A stretch of DNA of 12,031 bases, taken from NCBI GenBank assembly GCA_045643425.1, contig JAZUKW010000077.1, positions 1 through 12,031 on the forward strand, written 5' to 3'. A program made the position numbers and the translations under genes. A model generated the notes under the pieces. That model was not told the DNA's origin and did not search any database. It saw only the letters and a program-made list of their open reading frames with translations. Source of the DNA: RGIG426 sp045643425. GTDB lineage: Bacteria > Bacillota > Clostridia > Oscillospirales > Acutalibacteraceae. Positions 6,021 through 12,031 of the stretch are shown here, one piece after another (the stretch's first letter is position 1; each line of letters opens with the position of its first letter).

Positions 6021-7286
6021 TTGACTCGAAGAAGAAAAATTCGCCGTAACCGCCACAGCTTTTCGCGGCGGCGTCGGTTTCATATCCCGTGGAAAGGGCT
6101 CGGCGTTGTCGTTTTGCTGGCGGCGCTGTGCGGCCTCGGTGTGTTGACCGTGAAATGGATCGGAAACGGTCTTTCCCGCAAAGATCCCGCTCCCGCTACC
6201 TCTACGGTCAGCGAGGTGTCCGCGCCCGCTTCCACCACCGCCGCCGTCACCACGACGACCGCTCCCGCCACGCCGGCGCTCCCCTCTCTTGCGGAGGTCC
6301 ACGGCTTCTATATGCCGCAAAAGACCCTGCTCGCGAAGGATGCGCGGGAGGCTATGGTAAAAACCGCCGTAAAAGCGGGCCTCAACGCCGTGGTGTTCGA
6401 CCTCAAGGACGAAACCGGCGCGGTATATTACGCCTCCGCAACGGCGGGTGCCAAAAAAGCCGCCTGCGTTGCCAAAACGTCGCTTTCCGTCGCCGATCTC
6501 AAAGCGTTTGCCGCGTTCTGCGAAAAGCAGGGCGTGCTGACCATTCCGCGTCTGTGCTGCTTTGAGGATCCCACCGCCGCCCGCAAAATGGACGATGCGC
6601 GTGTGCTGTATGCCGGCGACGCGTCCTTTATCTGGCTCGATAATACCCAGGCGCGCGGCGGCAAGCCGTGGCTCAACCCCTACGCACCCGAAGCGCACGC
6701 GTATATGCAGGGCTACGTTTCGGAGCTTGTGGGCTTCGGCTTTAAAGACGTGATGCTCACCGGGGTGCAATTCCCGTACCAGACCTACGCCGCGTCGTTC
6801 GGCTCGACGAAATTCTCGTCGCTGTCGAAGCTCGACGTGCTGGCGAAATTCGTCGCCGACACGAAAGCGAGCGCCAAAAAGGTGAACTCCGACGCCGCGG
6901 TCATCGTCTGCGCGCCCGGTCTCGCCACCTTCAGCGACAGCACCGCCGTCTACGGCGGCAACCCGCTCAACTTCGGGGCGAGCGCGGTGTCCCCGCTTTT
7001 GTTCCCCGACTCGCTCGGCAAAAAGCTGACCGTCGGCGAAGAGACGCTCCGCAACCCGGAGACCGATCCCGGCAAAGCGGTGGAGCTTTCGCTCAAGCAG
7101 ACCAAGCTGCGGGTGAAGCTGATCGACAAACAAAAGCAGCCCGCGCTGCTCCCGTTTATCCAAGCTTACGACACCACCGACCAAAATGTGGCTGCCGAGC
7201 TGAAAGCGCTCCGCGCGCAAAACGGAAAAACCGCCGCCTTCGTGCTGTACGATCCCGACGGCAACTACACGATGAAATCCTATTGA
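6021..7286 (+). CDS. Membrane-anchored DUF4015-type putative glycoside hydrolase
   Basis: The 421-residue product begins with a very basic stretch (RRRKIRRNR), then one hydrophobic segment (about 26-47) that would anchor it in the membrane with the rest outside. A Ser/Thr/Pro/Ala-rich linker (about 55-90) follows, then a globular part (about 93-421). The globular part starts HGFYMPQKTLL and contains GLNAVVFDLKDETGAVYY, the opening of the DUF4015 putative glycosyl hydrolase family, thought to be a TIM barrel. Later parts such as WLNPYAPEAHAYMQGYVSEL and GFGFKDVMLTGVQFPY agree with that family. No substrate can be read from the sequence. The TTG start is set by the AAAGGAGGG site. The gene sits 24 bases after the RnfA-like gene and 28 bases before the GtrA gene, with no terminator between, so it is probably part of the same transcript. 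Confidence 0.8.
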   Translation: MTRRRKIRRNRHSFSRRRRFHIPWKGLGVVVLLAALCGLGVLTVKWIGNGLSRKDPAPATSTVSEVSAPASTTAAVTTTTAPATPALPSLAEVHGFYMPQKTLLAKDAREAMVKTAVKAGLNAVVFDLKDETGAVYYASATAGAKKAACVAKTSLSVADLKAFAAFCEKQGVLTIPRLCCFEDPTAARKMDDARVLYAGDASFIWLDNTQARGGKPWLNPYAPEAHAYMQGYVSELVGFGFKDVMLTGVQFPYQTYAASFGSTKFSSLSKLDVLAKFVADTKASAKKVNSDAAVIVCAPGLATFSDSTAVYGGNPLNFGASAVSPLLFPDSLGKKLTVGEETLRNPETDPGKAVELSLKQTKLRVKLIDKQKQPALLPFIQAYDTTDQNVAAELKALRAQNGKTAAFVLYDPDGNYTMKSY

Positions 7287-7314
7287 GTTCTCGAAAAGAA
7301 AGGACGTGACCGCC

Positions 7315-8187
7315 ATGGCCGAAACGAACAACACTCCCGAGATAACGACGCCGCGCAAACGGTGGCATAAGATTCTGTGGGTCGTTTTGACGGCGCTTTC
7401 CGCCGCCGGTATCTGTGTGGTGCAATTCTTGGCATCCGACGTTCACACGTCGCTGATCGCCTCCGGCGAAGACCTGATGTATACCGTCATCAAGCTGCTC
7501 ATCGGCGATATGGTCAAGCTGTTCGGCGGCAAGTGGATGCTCTTCTTCCTCTACGCCTGCGTGCTGGCTGTGCCGACGTGGTTTGCGTGGCTCGCCGCGT
7601 GCGAGCGCCGCGAAGAGGGCAAAAAGGCCCTGCTTCCCGCCCTTTACGTCGGCGGACTGCTCTCGGTGCTCGGCGCGCTGCTGCCGATGCTTCGCGGAAG
7701 CGAATTCGACCTGCTCGCGCTGCTGTTTATGCTGTGCGGCGTTGTCGGTATGGCGTTCGTCATCCTCGTTTGCATCGTCGTTCCGCGCGAGATCGTCGAT
7801 TATTTCATCTTCGGCGTGTTCGCCACCATCGCAAACCTCGTTACGTTCAACCTGTGCGACCTGTGGTTCCTTATGCCCACGTGGCTGTCCACCACCATCG
7901 CGTGGTTTGCGGCGGTCATCTTCGCCTATTTCACCAACAAGGTATTCGTGTTCCACAGCAAGACCACCGGCCTCAAAGAGCTTCTGCGCGAGGCGGGAAT
8001 GTTCTTCGGCGCAAGAGCGCTCACCTACCTCATCGACCTCGGCGGTATGATTTTGCTCGTCGATTGGCTGCACGTTTCCGGCGGCATTTCCAAAATCCTC
8101 TGCAACATCATCGTGCTGATTTTAAACTACGTCTTCTCGAAGCTGTTTATCTTCAACAAAGGTGTTGCGGATAAGCCGCAAGAATAA
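7315..8187 (+). CDS. GtrA-domain polytopic membrane protein with a long N-terminal membrane extension
   Basis: GtrA-family proteins are small four-segment membrane proteins, often proposed to flip undecaprenyl-phosphate-linked sugars for envelope glycosylation. The C-terminal half of this 290-residue protein (about 160-282) is such a domain: DYFIFGVFATIANLVTF, IAWFAAVIFAYFTNKVFVF and the closing NYVFSKLFIFNKG. GtrA proteins are usually around 130-150 residues. Here about 155 extra residues precede the domain, with roughly four more hydrophobic segments (about 20-40, 74-95, 107-125, 132-156), and I do not recognise them. ATG at 7315 is chosen because AGAAAGGA lies about ten bases upstream; a GTG at 7306 is in frame but too close to that site. 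It is the last gene before a strong terminator. Function beyond the GtrA family is inferred. Confidence 0.83.
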   Translation: MAETNNTPEITTPRKRWHKILWVVLTALSAAGICVVQFLASDVHTSLIASGEDLMYTVIKLLIGDMVKLFGGKWMLFFLYACVLAVPTWFAWLAACERREEGKKALLPALYVGGLLSVLGALLPMLRGSEFDLLALLFMLCGVVGMAFVILVCIVVPREIVDYFIFGVFATIANLVTFNLCDLWFLMPTWLSTTIAWFAAVIFAYFTNKVFVFHSKTTGLKELLREAGMFFGARALTYLIDLGGMILLVDWLHVSGGISKILCNIIVLILNYVFSKLFIFNKGVADKPQE

Positions 8188-8195
8188 AATCGCAT

Positions 8196-8230
8196 AAAAA
8201 AAGAGCCGTCCAACCGGACGGCTCTTTTTT
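8196..8230. terminator. Bidirectional intrinsic terminator between convergent genes
   Basis: A nine-base-pair GC-rich stem (GAGCCGTCC at 8203-8211 and GGACGGCTC at 8216-8224) with an AACC loop is flanked by seven A on the left and six T on the right. Read on the plus strand it ends the Rnf-like/DUF4015/GtrA transcript. Read on the minus strand it ends the transcript of the small Lys/Glu-rich protein gene, whose stop codon is ten bases away. Confidence 0.95.
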
Positions 8231-8239
8231 ATTGGTTTG

Positions 8240-8629
8240 TTACGACAGTTTTCCCGCGAGCGCGCGCTCCAGCCACACAGCGCCCAGATCCAAGGCGTTG
8301 TAAAGGCCGACCTTGTCGCTGGTCTTGATGATGTTGGCGGGCGGCAACAGCGTCGGATCGGTGGCGATGACCTGCACCTTCACCTTTTCCGCCACAGTAA
8401 CGCCGTTTTTCTCTCCTTTGGAAAGGATCTGCAGCATCACGACGTACTTCTCGTTCATCTTGCCGTAGTAGATCGTATCGCCGGAGCGCACCAGCGGGCG
8501 ACCCTTATACAGCAAAAACGGAGATTTCTCTTTTTTCGCCGCCGTCTCTTTTTTCGCAGCGGGTTTCTTTGCCGGTTCCTTTTTCTCGGCCGGTTCCTTT
8601 TTCTCGACCGGCTCTTTCTTTTCAGCCAT
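8240..8629 (-). CDS. Conserved-looking small protein with a Lys/Glu/Pro/Ala-rich N-terminal repeat; function unknown
   Basis: The 129-residue product has two parts. Residues 3-35 are a low-complexity charged tail with three near-identical six-residue units (EKKEPV, EKKEPA, EKKEPA), followed by KKPAAKKETAAKKEK. Residues 36-129 look globular: SPFLLYKGRPLVRSGDTIYYG, then KYVVMLQILSKGEKNGV, KVKVQVIAT and a C-terminal helix ending in WLERALAGKLS. There is no signal peptide, membrane segment or Cys, so it should be cytosolic. I do not recognise the family. The tail resembles the disordered, charged extensions of nucleic-acid- or envelope-associated proteins, but that is only a resemblance. The start is well supported by TAGGAGGT seven bases upstream and by a good promoter. 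It is monocistronic or follows the YfhO-family gene by read-through. Confidence 0.85.
   Translation of the reverse strand: MAEKKEPVEKKEPAEKKEPAKKPAAKKETAAKKEKSPFLLYKGRPLVRSGDTIYYGKMNEKYVVMLQILSKGEKNGVTVAEKVKVQVIATDPTLLPPANIIKTSDKVGLYNALDLGAVWLERALAGKLS
8570..8623 (-). repeat. In-frame tandem repeat, three 18-base units
   Basis: Three consecutive 18-base units encode E-K-K-E-P-(V/A) at the N terminus of the small protein on the minus strand. The two units farthest from the start codon are nearly identical in DNA, while the unit nearest the start differs at several bases. This suggests slippage-type expansion of a charged tail. Confidence 0.85.
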
Positions 8630-8661
8630 ATCTCGTACCTCCTAAAGTTTGTTACCGTAAC

Positions 8662-8690
8662 AGTATATCACAGATTTTAAGCGGTGTAAA
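8662..8690 (-). promoter_or_regulatory. Sigma-A promoter of the small Lys/Glu-rich protein gene
   Basis: On the minus strand, TTTACA (8685-8690) and TATACT (8662-8667) are exactly 17 bases apart, each one or two mismatches from consensus. The start of transcription would be near 8655, giving a leader of about 25 bases that holds the TAGGAGGT ribosome binding site (8637-8644). The promoter lies in the 65-base gap just after the YfhO-family stop codon. Confidence 0.85.
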
Positions 8691-8694
8691 GGGT

Positions 8695-11151
8695 TTATTC
8701 CTCTGCCGCCGGGATTTCCTCGCGTTTTTTCCGCACGGGGAACGGAATCTTGTCGAAAAACAGCGCGTACAGCAAGAACAGCACCGCCGCGCCGCCGGAC
8801 GCCAACGCGCCGAGCGCAAGACCGGGCGTTTTAAAGGTGAATTCCACGCTGCATTCGCCCGCGGGACATTTCACCGCCATAAATCCGGCATCCGCTTTTA
8901 CGATCTCCGTCGGCTGACCGTTGACGGTCGCCGACCAGCCTTTTTCATAAGGCACGCTGAAGAACAGATAGTTGTCGGCGGGCAAGGTCGCCTCGGCGAC
9001 AAACCCGGTTTTTGTCGTTTCAAACGCGGACGCCGCGCCGTTTTTGCGGTTCTCGCAATCCACCTTGAACCAATCGTAAGAAAACTGCTGGCTCCCCACG
9101 TCCAAATGGTTGAGAAGCGGCGACACCTTGCTCTCGTCCGCATCCTCCACCACGAGCGCGCGCACCAAAAGCAGTTCGCGGTTTTCGTTCGTAAGGGTTT
9201 CGTATTCCGTGCGGGTCACGTAGTTTTGGTAGGTGAAGCCCATCGGAATATAGTTCTCGTTTTCGTAGACGAAAAAGCCGTTCGTTTCGAGCGCGTAGGT
9301 ATAGCCGGGCATTTTCGTCGTCGAGCTGGAATCGGCAAAATACTTGCTCGACCCCTTTTCGTATTTCGGCTCCTCGTTGTTGGCGTAGTCGAACACGTAT
9401 CGGGTCGAGGTCAGCGAACGCAGCGCGTAATGGCTCGTTTCGGGGCGGCTGCCCACCGAGCGCTGAATACCGATCGTTCCGTAAAACTCTTGGATCGAGC
9501 CAGGCACCACGCTATGGAACGCGTTGATACACGGACGCTGCCAAAAGATGCCGAGATTGTCGATGCAGTCCGGCGAGTCGATACGCACGAATTCACCCGT
9601 TTGGTCGGTGGGGAGATGCACCTTGTCGATGCCCTCGATCGCCCGCTCGACCACGAAGTTCGGCACGTAGACGGAGACGCCGTGGCCCTGACCCATCATC
9701 ACCCAGCTGTAGCCGAGGCAAATCACCGCCAGCGCAAGCGTCGCCCAGCGGAAGAAAATCTCCTTGGCGCGGCGGCGCATATACAGCAAAACGCCCAACG
9801 CCAAAAGCCCGATCAGCGCGATCACAACGTACGCCCAAAACAGCTCCGGCGTGTTCTCGCGGCCGAAAACGTAGTTGCCGTCCTCCGGCCGCCAATTGTT
9901 CGGCACAACGCCGATCATCAGCGTAAAGAACACGATGATCCCGGCGCTCCACCCGAATGCGCGACCCCACCGCACGTCGGTGGGAACGCCGTCCTCCCGC
10001 GGCTCGGAATCCTCGAGCGCTTTGACGGTGGCAACAATGAGCATCAGGGTGAACATATAAAACCAGCGCGCGTAGTATTGCGAGTTAAAGAGCTGGAACA
10101 TCGCGTTAAACAGTGGCACCAGCGCACACACGGTCAGCACGATCAGCAGACGGTGCAGCCAATCCTTGTGGTTTTTATACTGAAAATACGCGATCGCGCC
10201 GGTAGCGCCCACCATCGGCAGCCACGCGGACATCGACGACCACTTGTTATCCGCATCGGGGAAAAAGTTGGGCCGCGCCGGAATATCCGGCGGGAAGAAG
10301 AAGCTGTGAAGAATATCCCAAAACCGCTGCGGCTGCGTGTAGTACAAGGCGTTCCACCCGGCAACGAGATTGCCGGTGCGGTTGTTTTGGATCACGGCGA
10401 AGAAGCTCGGAAGCAGGAAAATCCCCGCCATCGCCGTGCCGAGGATCGCCTCGGTAAACACGCCGATGATTTTTTTTGCGTTCAGCTCCCATTCGCCCGA
10501 CCAGGCGCGGATGCCGAAATACATCAGCAAAAAGATCGCCTGACCGATAAAGAAATAGTAGTTGTTGAGCGCCGACAAAAAGAGGAAGATCCCGAACATT
10601 CCCCGCTTTCCGTCCTTGAGATTCCGCTCAAGCCCGAGCAGAATAAACGGCAGATACACCATCGCCTCGTGGAAATGGTTAAAGAAGATGTTGTAAATCG
10701 AAAAGCCGGAAAACGCATACATCACCGCGCCGAGAACGGCGTATTCCGCTTTGACAAAGCGTTTTAAATACAGATACGCGCCGAGCGACATACACGCCAT
10801 TTTGAGCATAAGCAGCGGCGCCATCAGATACGGCACGGCGGCAGACGGAAACGGGATCGTCAGCCAAAAAAACGGGCTGCCGAGCAAATAAAAGCTGTAA
10901 GAACCGATAAAGTTGACGCCGAGGTCGGTATTCCAATCCCAACCCCACGCGCCGGCACGCACGGCATCGTGCGCCATACGGTAAAACGAGAGCTGCTGCG
11001 CGTTAAAGTCGCCGTAGTAGGTAAAGTAGCCGCGGGTGGTCAAAAGAAACGGCAAAAACAGCACGAGCGCCAACCCGAACACCAGACCGAACGCCAACAG
11101 CGCATAGTGATCTTTCGGCAAAAAGCGGCGCAAGCGTTTGGTTTTTTCCAC
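8695..11151 (-). CDS. YfhO-family polytopic membrane protein (GT-C-like)
   Basis: The 818-residue product is a large membrane protein of the YfhO family, which is GT-C-glycosyltransferase-like; in Bacillus, YfhO is linked to adding sugars to lipoteichoic acid outside the membrane. After a basic N terminus and a first hydrophobic segment (about 16-37) comes a loop with TRGYFTYYGDFNAQQ (39-53), containing the acidic residue placed as in GT-C enzymes, and later DWNTDLGVNFIGSYSFYLLGSP. A dozen or so hydrophobic segments fill the first 490 residues or so. A large extracytoplasmic domain follows (about 490-780), with a final membrane segment and the basic tail PVRKKREEIPAAEE. The start is GTG at 11149-11151, eight bases after AGGAGG. 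It follows the ATP-grasp gene by 30 bases and is probably co-transcribed with it. The sugar donor and acceptor cannot be read from the sequence. Confidence 0.88.
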   Translation of the reverse strand: MEKTKRLRRFLPKDHYALLAFGLVFGLALVLFLPFLLTTRGYFTYYGDFNAQQLSFYRMAHDAVRAGAWGWDWNTDLGVNFIGSYSFYLLGSPFFWLTIPFPSAAVPYLMAPLLMLKMACMSLGAYLYLKRFVKAEYAVLGAVMYAFSGFSIYNIFFNHFHEAMVYLPFILLGLERNLKDGKRGMFGIFLFLSALNNYYFFIGQAIFLLMYFGIRAWSGEWELNAKKIIGVFTEAILGTAMAGIFLLPSFFAVIQNNRTGNLVAGWNALYYTQPQRFWDILHSFFFPPDIPARPNFFPDADNKWSSMSAWLPMVGATGAIAYFQYKNHKDWLHRLLIVLTVCALVPLFNAMFQLFNSQYYARWFYMFTLMLIVATVKALEDSEPREDGVPTDVRWGRAFGWSAGIIVFFTLMIGVVPNNWRPEDGNYVFGRENTPELFWAYVVIALIGLLALGVLLYMRRRAKEIFFRWATLALAVICLGYSWVMMGQGHGVSVYVPNFVVERAIEGIDKVHLPTDQTGEFVRIDSPDCIDNLGIFWQRPCINAFHSVVPGSIQEFYGTIGIQRSVGSRPETSHYALRSLTSTRYVFDYANNEEPKYEKGSSKYFADSSSTTKMPGYTYALETNGFFVYENENYIPMGFTYQNYVTRTEYETLTNENRELLLVRALVVEDADESKVSPLLNHLDVGSQQFSYDWFKVDCENRKNGAASAFETTKTGFVAEATLPADNYLFFSVPYEKGWSATVNGQPTEIVKADAGFMAVKCPAGECSVEFTFKTPGLALGALASGGAAVLFLLYALFFDKIPFPVRKKREEIPAAEE

Positions 11152-11181
11152 GGTACTCCCCTCCTTTTTCTCGTCTATCGC

Positions 11182-12031
11182 TTATTTCAAATCGCGGATC
11201 TTCGTTCCCAGCACTTCCTCGAAGCGGGGCAAGATGCCCTCGTCGCGGTGGCGGGCGTTTTGGCACATATCGTAGCCGGGCAGGTTGTTGCCCTCGACGA
11301 ACACCGGGCCGTCCGGCGTGATCGCCACGTCCCAGCCGACGTACCGCATGTGCGGCTCGACGAACGCGGCTTCCTTACACATCGCGACCGCTTCCTTGAA
11401 GAACGGGATCTCGAACCCGTTAAACACGGTATGCGTCAGCGGATGCTCGTCATAGTAAAGCCCGGTTTTGTCGCAAAAGGCGGGGCGGGACAGCTTGCCG
11501 TCCTCGCCGACGGACGTATACATACCGCCGCTCGACACGTTGTCGACACAGCCGCCGTTGCCCATACGCACGAGCGCGTACATAAAGTGGGCGACGTCGT
11601 CCATCCGTACGGTGACGATACGCACCGTGTTAATCGAAGTCGGGCAAAGTTCGCTCATTTTCGGGTGCTGTTTAATCGGCTCTTCGATAAGATACTGCCC
11701 GTTTTCCATCAACTCGGAGAACAGCGCGTTGTAATCGGTATCGGCGGTCACTTCCACGCGACGAATGCCCTCGCCGCCGCATTTTTCGGTGGCTTTGGCA
11801 AAAAACGTGGACGTTTCCTCGCAGAAATCGCGGAGCGTTTCCGCATCCGCCTCGCGCAAATCAAAATAGCGGCGGCGGAGATATTTCTCAAACCGTTTGT
11901 CGAACACGGTTTTGTTATCGAACACGTAGTAATAGTCGCGGTCGTTGAGATAGCGGGTGATAATCTGGCTGTCGTTCATGGTGAGATAGGTAAGCCGCTG
12001 TGCTTTCGGCTTTTTATAAAACCCGAACGAG
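11182..12031 (-). CDS. ATP-grasp protein, sugar-transfer-associated type, 5' partial
   Basis: The minus-strand frame stays open to the edge of the window (it reads FGFYKKPKAQRLTYLT before the first in-frame Met at 11977-11979), so the gene almost certainly starts outside; 283 residues are visible. It resembles the ATP-grasp family found in polysaccharide and sugar-transfer gene clusters (ATPgrasp_ST type). Seen are YLIEEPIKQHPKMSELCPTS, then SINTVRIVTVR, the glycine-rich GNGGCVDNVSSGGMY, and the ending RYVGWDVAITPDG followed by PVFVEGNNLPG. The last of these supplies the Glu and Asn expected to bind Mg-ATP. ATP-grasp enzymes join a carboxylate to an amine or similar group; the substrates here are unknown. 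It lies 30 bases before the YfhO-family gene on the same strand, so an envelope or exopolysaccharide role is likely by context. The annotation of a start at 11979 would truncate it. Confidence 0.85.
   Translation of the reverse strand, partial: SFGFYKKPKAQRLTYLTMNDSQIITRYLNDRDYYYVFDNKTVFDKRFEKYLRRRYFDLREADAETLRDFCEETSTFFAKATEKCGGEGIRRVEVTADTDYNALFSELMENGQYLIEEPIKQHPKMSELCPTSINTVRIVTVRMDDVAHFMYALVRMGNGGCVDNVSSGGMYTSVGEDGKLSRPAFCDKTGLYYDEHPLTHTVFNGFEIPFFKEAVAMCKEAAFVEPHMRYVGWDVAITPDGPVFVEGNNLPGYDMCQNARHRDEGILPRFEEVLGTKIRDLK

Noticed and set aside
5994..7358. A 454-residue minus-strand open frame opposite the DUF4015 gene
   Set aside because: Same shadow pattern (Arg/Gly/His-rich, no family features, no ribosome binding site) and antisense to a gene with clear domains and an ideal ribosome binding site.
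7156..8073. A 305-residue minus-strand open frame opposite the GtrA gene
   Set aside because: Composition is rich in charged residues, His and Gln, with no recognisable domain; it runs against a real membrane protein gene.
8569..10767. A 732-residue plus-strand open frame opposite the YfhO-family gene
   Set aside because: The translation is rich in Arg, His and Gln with no membrane or domain pattern, and it lies entirely antisense to a well-supported gene. Long antisense frames are common in GC-rich coding DNA.

Overview
The window reads as a GC-rich chromosomal segment from an anaerobic, low-GC-type Firmicute lineage with high GC content, most likely a clostridial gut bacterium of the Oscillospiraceae/Ruminococcaceae kind. 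This is inferred from the mix of a MecA adaptor, strong AGGAGG ribosome binding sites, GTG/TTG starts, an Rnf-type operon, a YfhO-family membrane protein and a GtrA protein. No species call is possible from sequence reading alone. Gene density is very high. There is no mobile element, RNA gene, CRISPR array or gene-free stretch over 300 bases.

Layout: (a) 2-1258 (+) is the 3' part of a ribF gene (riboflavin kinase/FAD synthetase) fused in frame to a HAD-family phosphatase, followed by rpe (1273-1917, +). (b) rpe runs tail to tail into a MecA-type adaptor gene (1891-2415, -), overlapping it by 27 bases. (c) From 2505 to 8187 (+) lies a tightly packed probable operon: four Rnf-like subunits in the order C, D, E, A with overlapping ends, then a membrane-anchored DUF4015-type putative glycoside hydrolase and a GtrA-domain membrane protein. 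A strong hairpin terminator at 8196-8230 closes it and also serves the convergent minus-strand genes. (d) On the minus strand are a partial ATP-grasp gene (11182-12031), a YfhO-family polytopic membrane protein (8695-11151), and a small Lys/Glu/Pro-rich protein (8240-8629) with its own near-consensus promoter.

The most interesting item is the Rnf-like operon. It has no rnfG or rnfB. The four subunits present keep the family scaffold but appear to have lost most of the residues that hold the electron-transfer cofactors. In RnfC the glycine-rich flavin/NADH motif and the ECEPY-type motif are replaced. In RnfD the Thr that normally carries covalent FMN is a Ser and its surrounding motif is altered. 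In RnfE and RnfA three of the four Cys that bridge the intramembrane [2Fe-2S] cluster are replaced. Only the two [4Fe-4S] motifs of RnfC remain. This looks like a pared-down or repurposed Rnf complex and not a standard ferredoxin:NAD+ oxidoreductase.

The genes around it (DUF4015 protein, GtrA, YfhO, sugar-transfer-type ATP-grasp) point to cell-envelope carbohydrate work. Whether the Rnf-like complex is linked to that is open.
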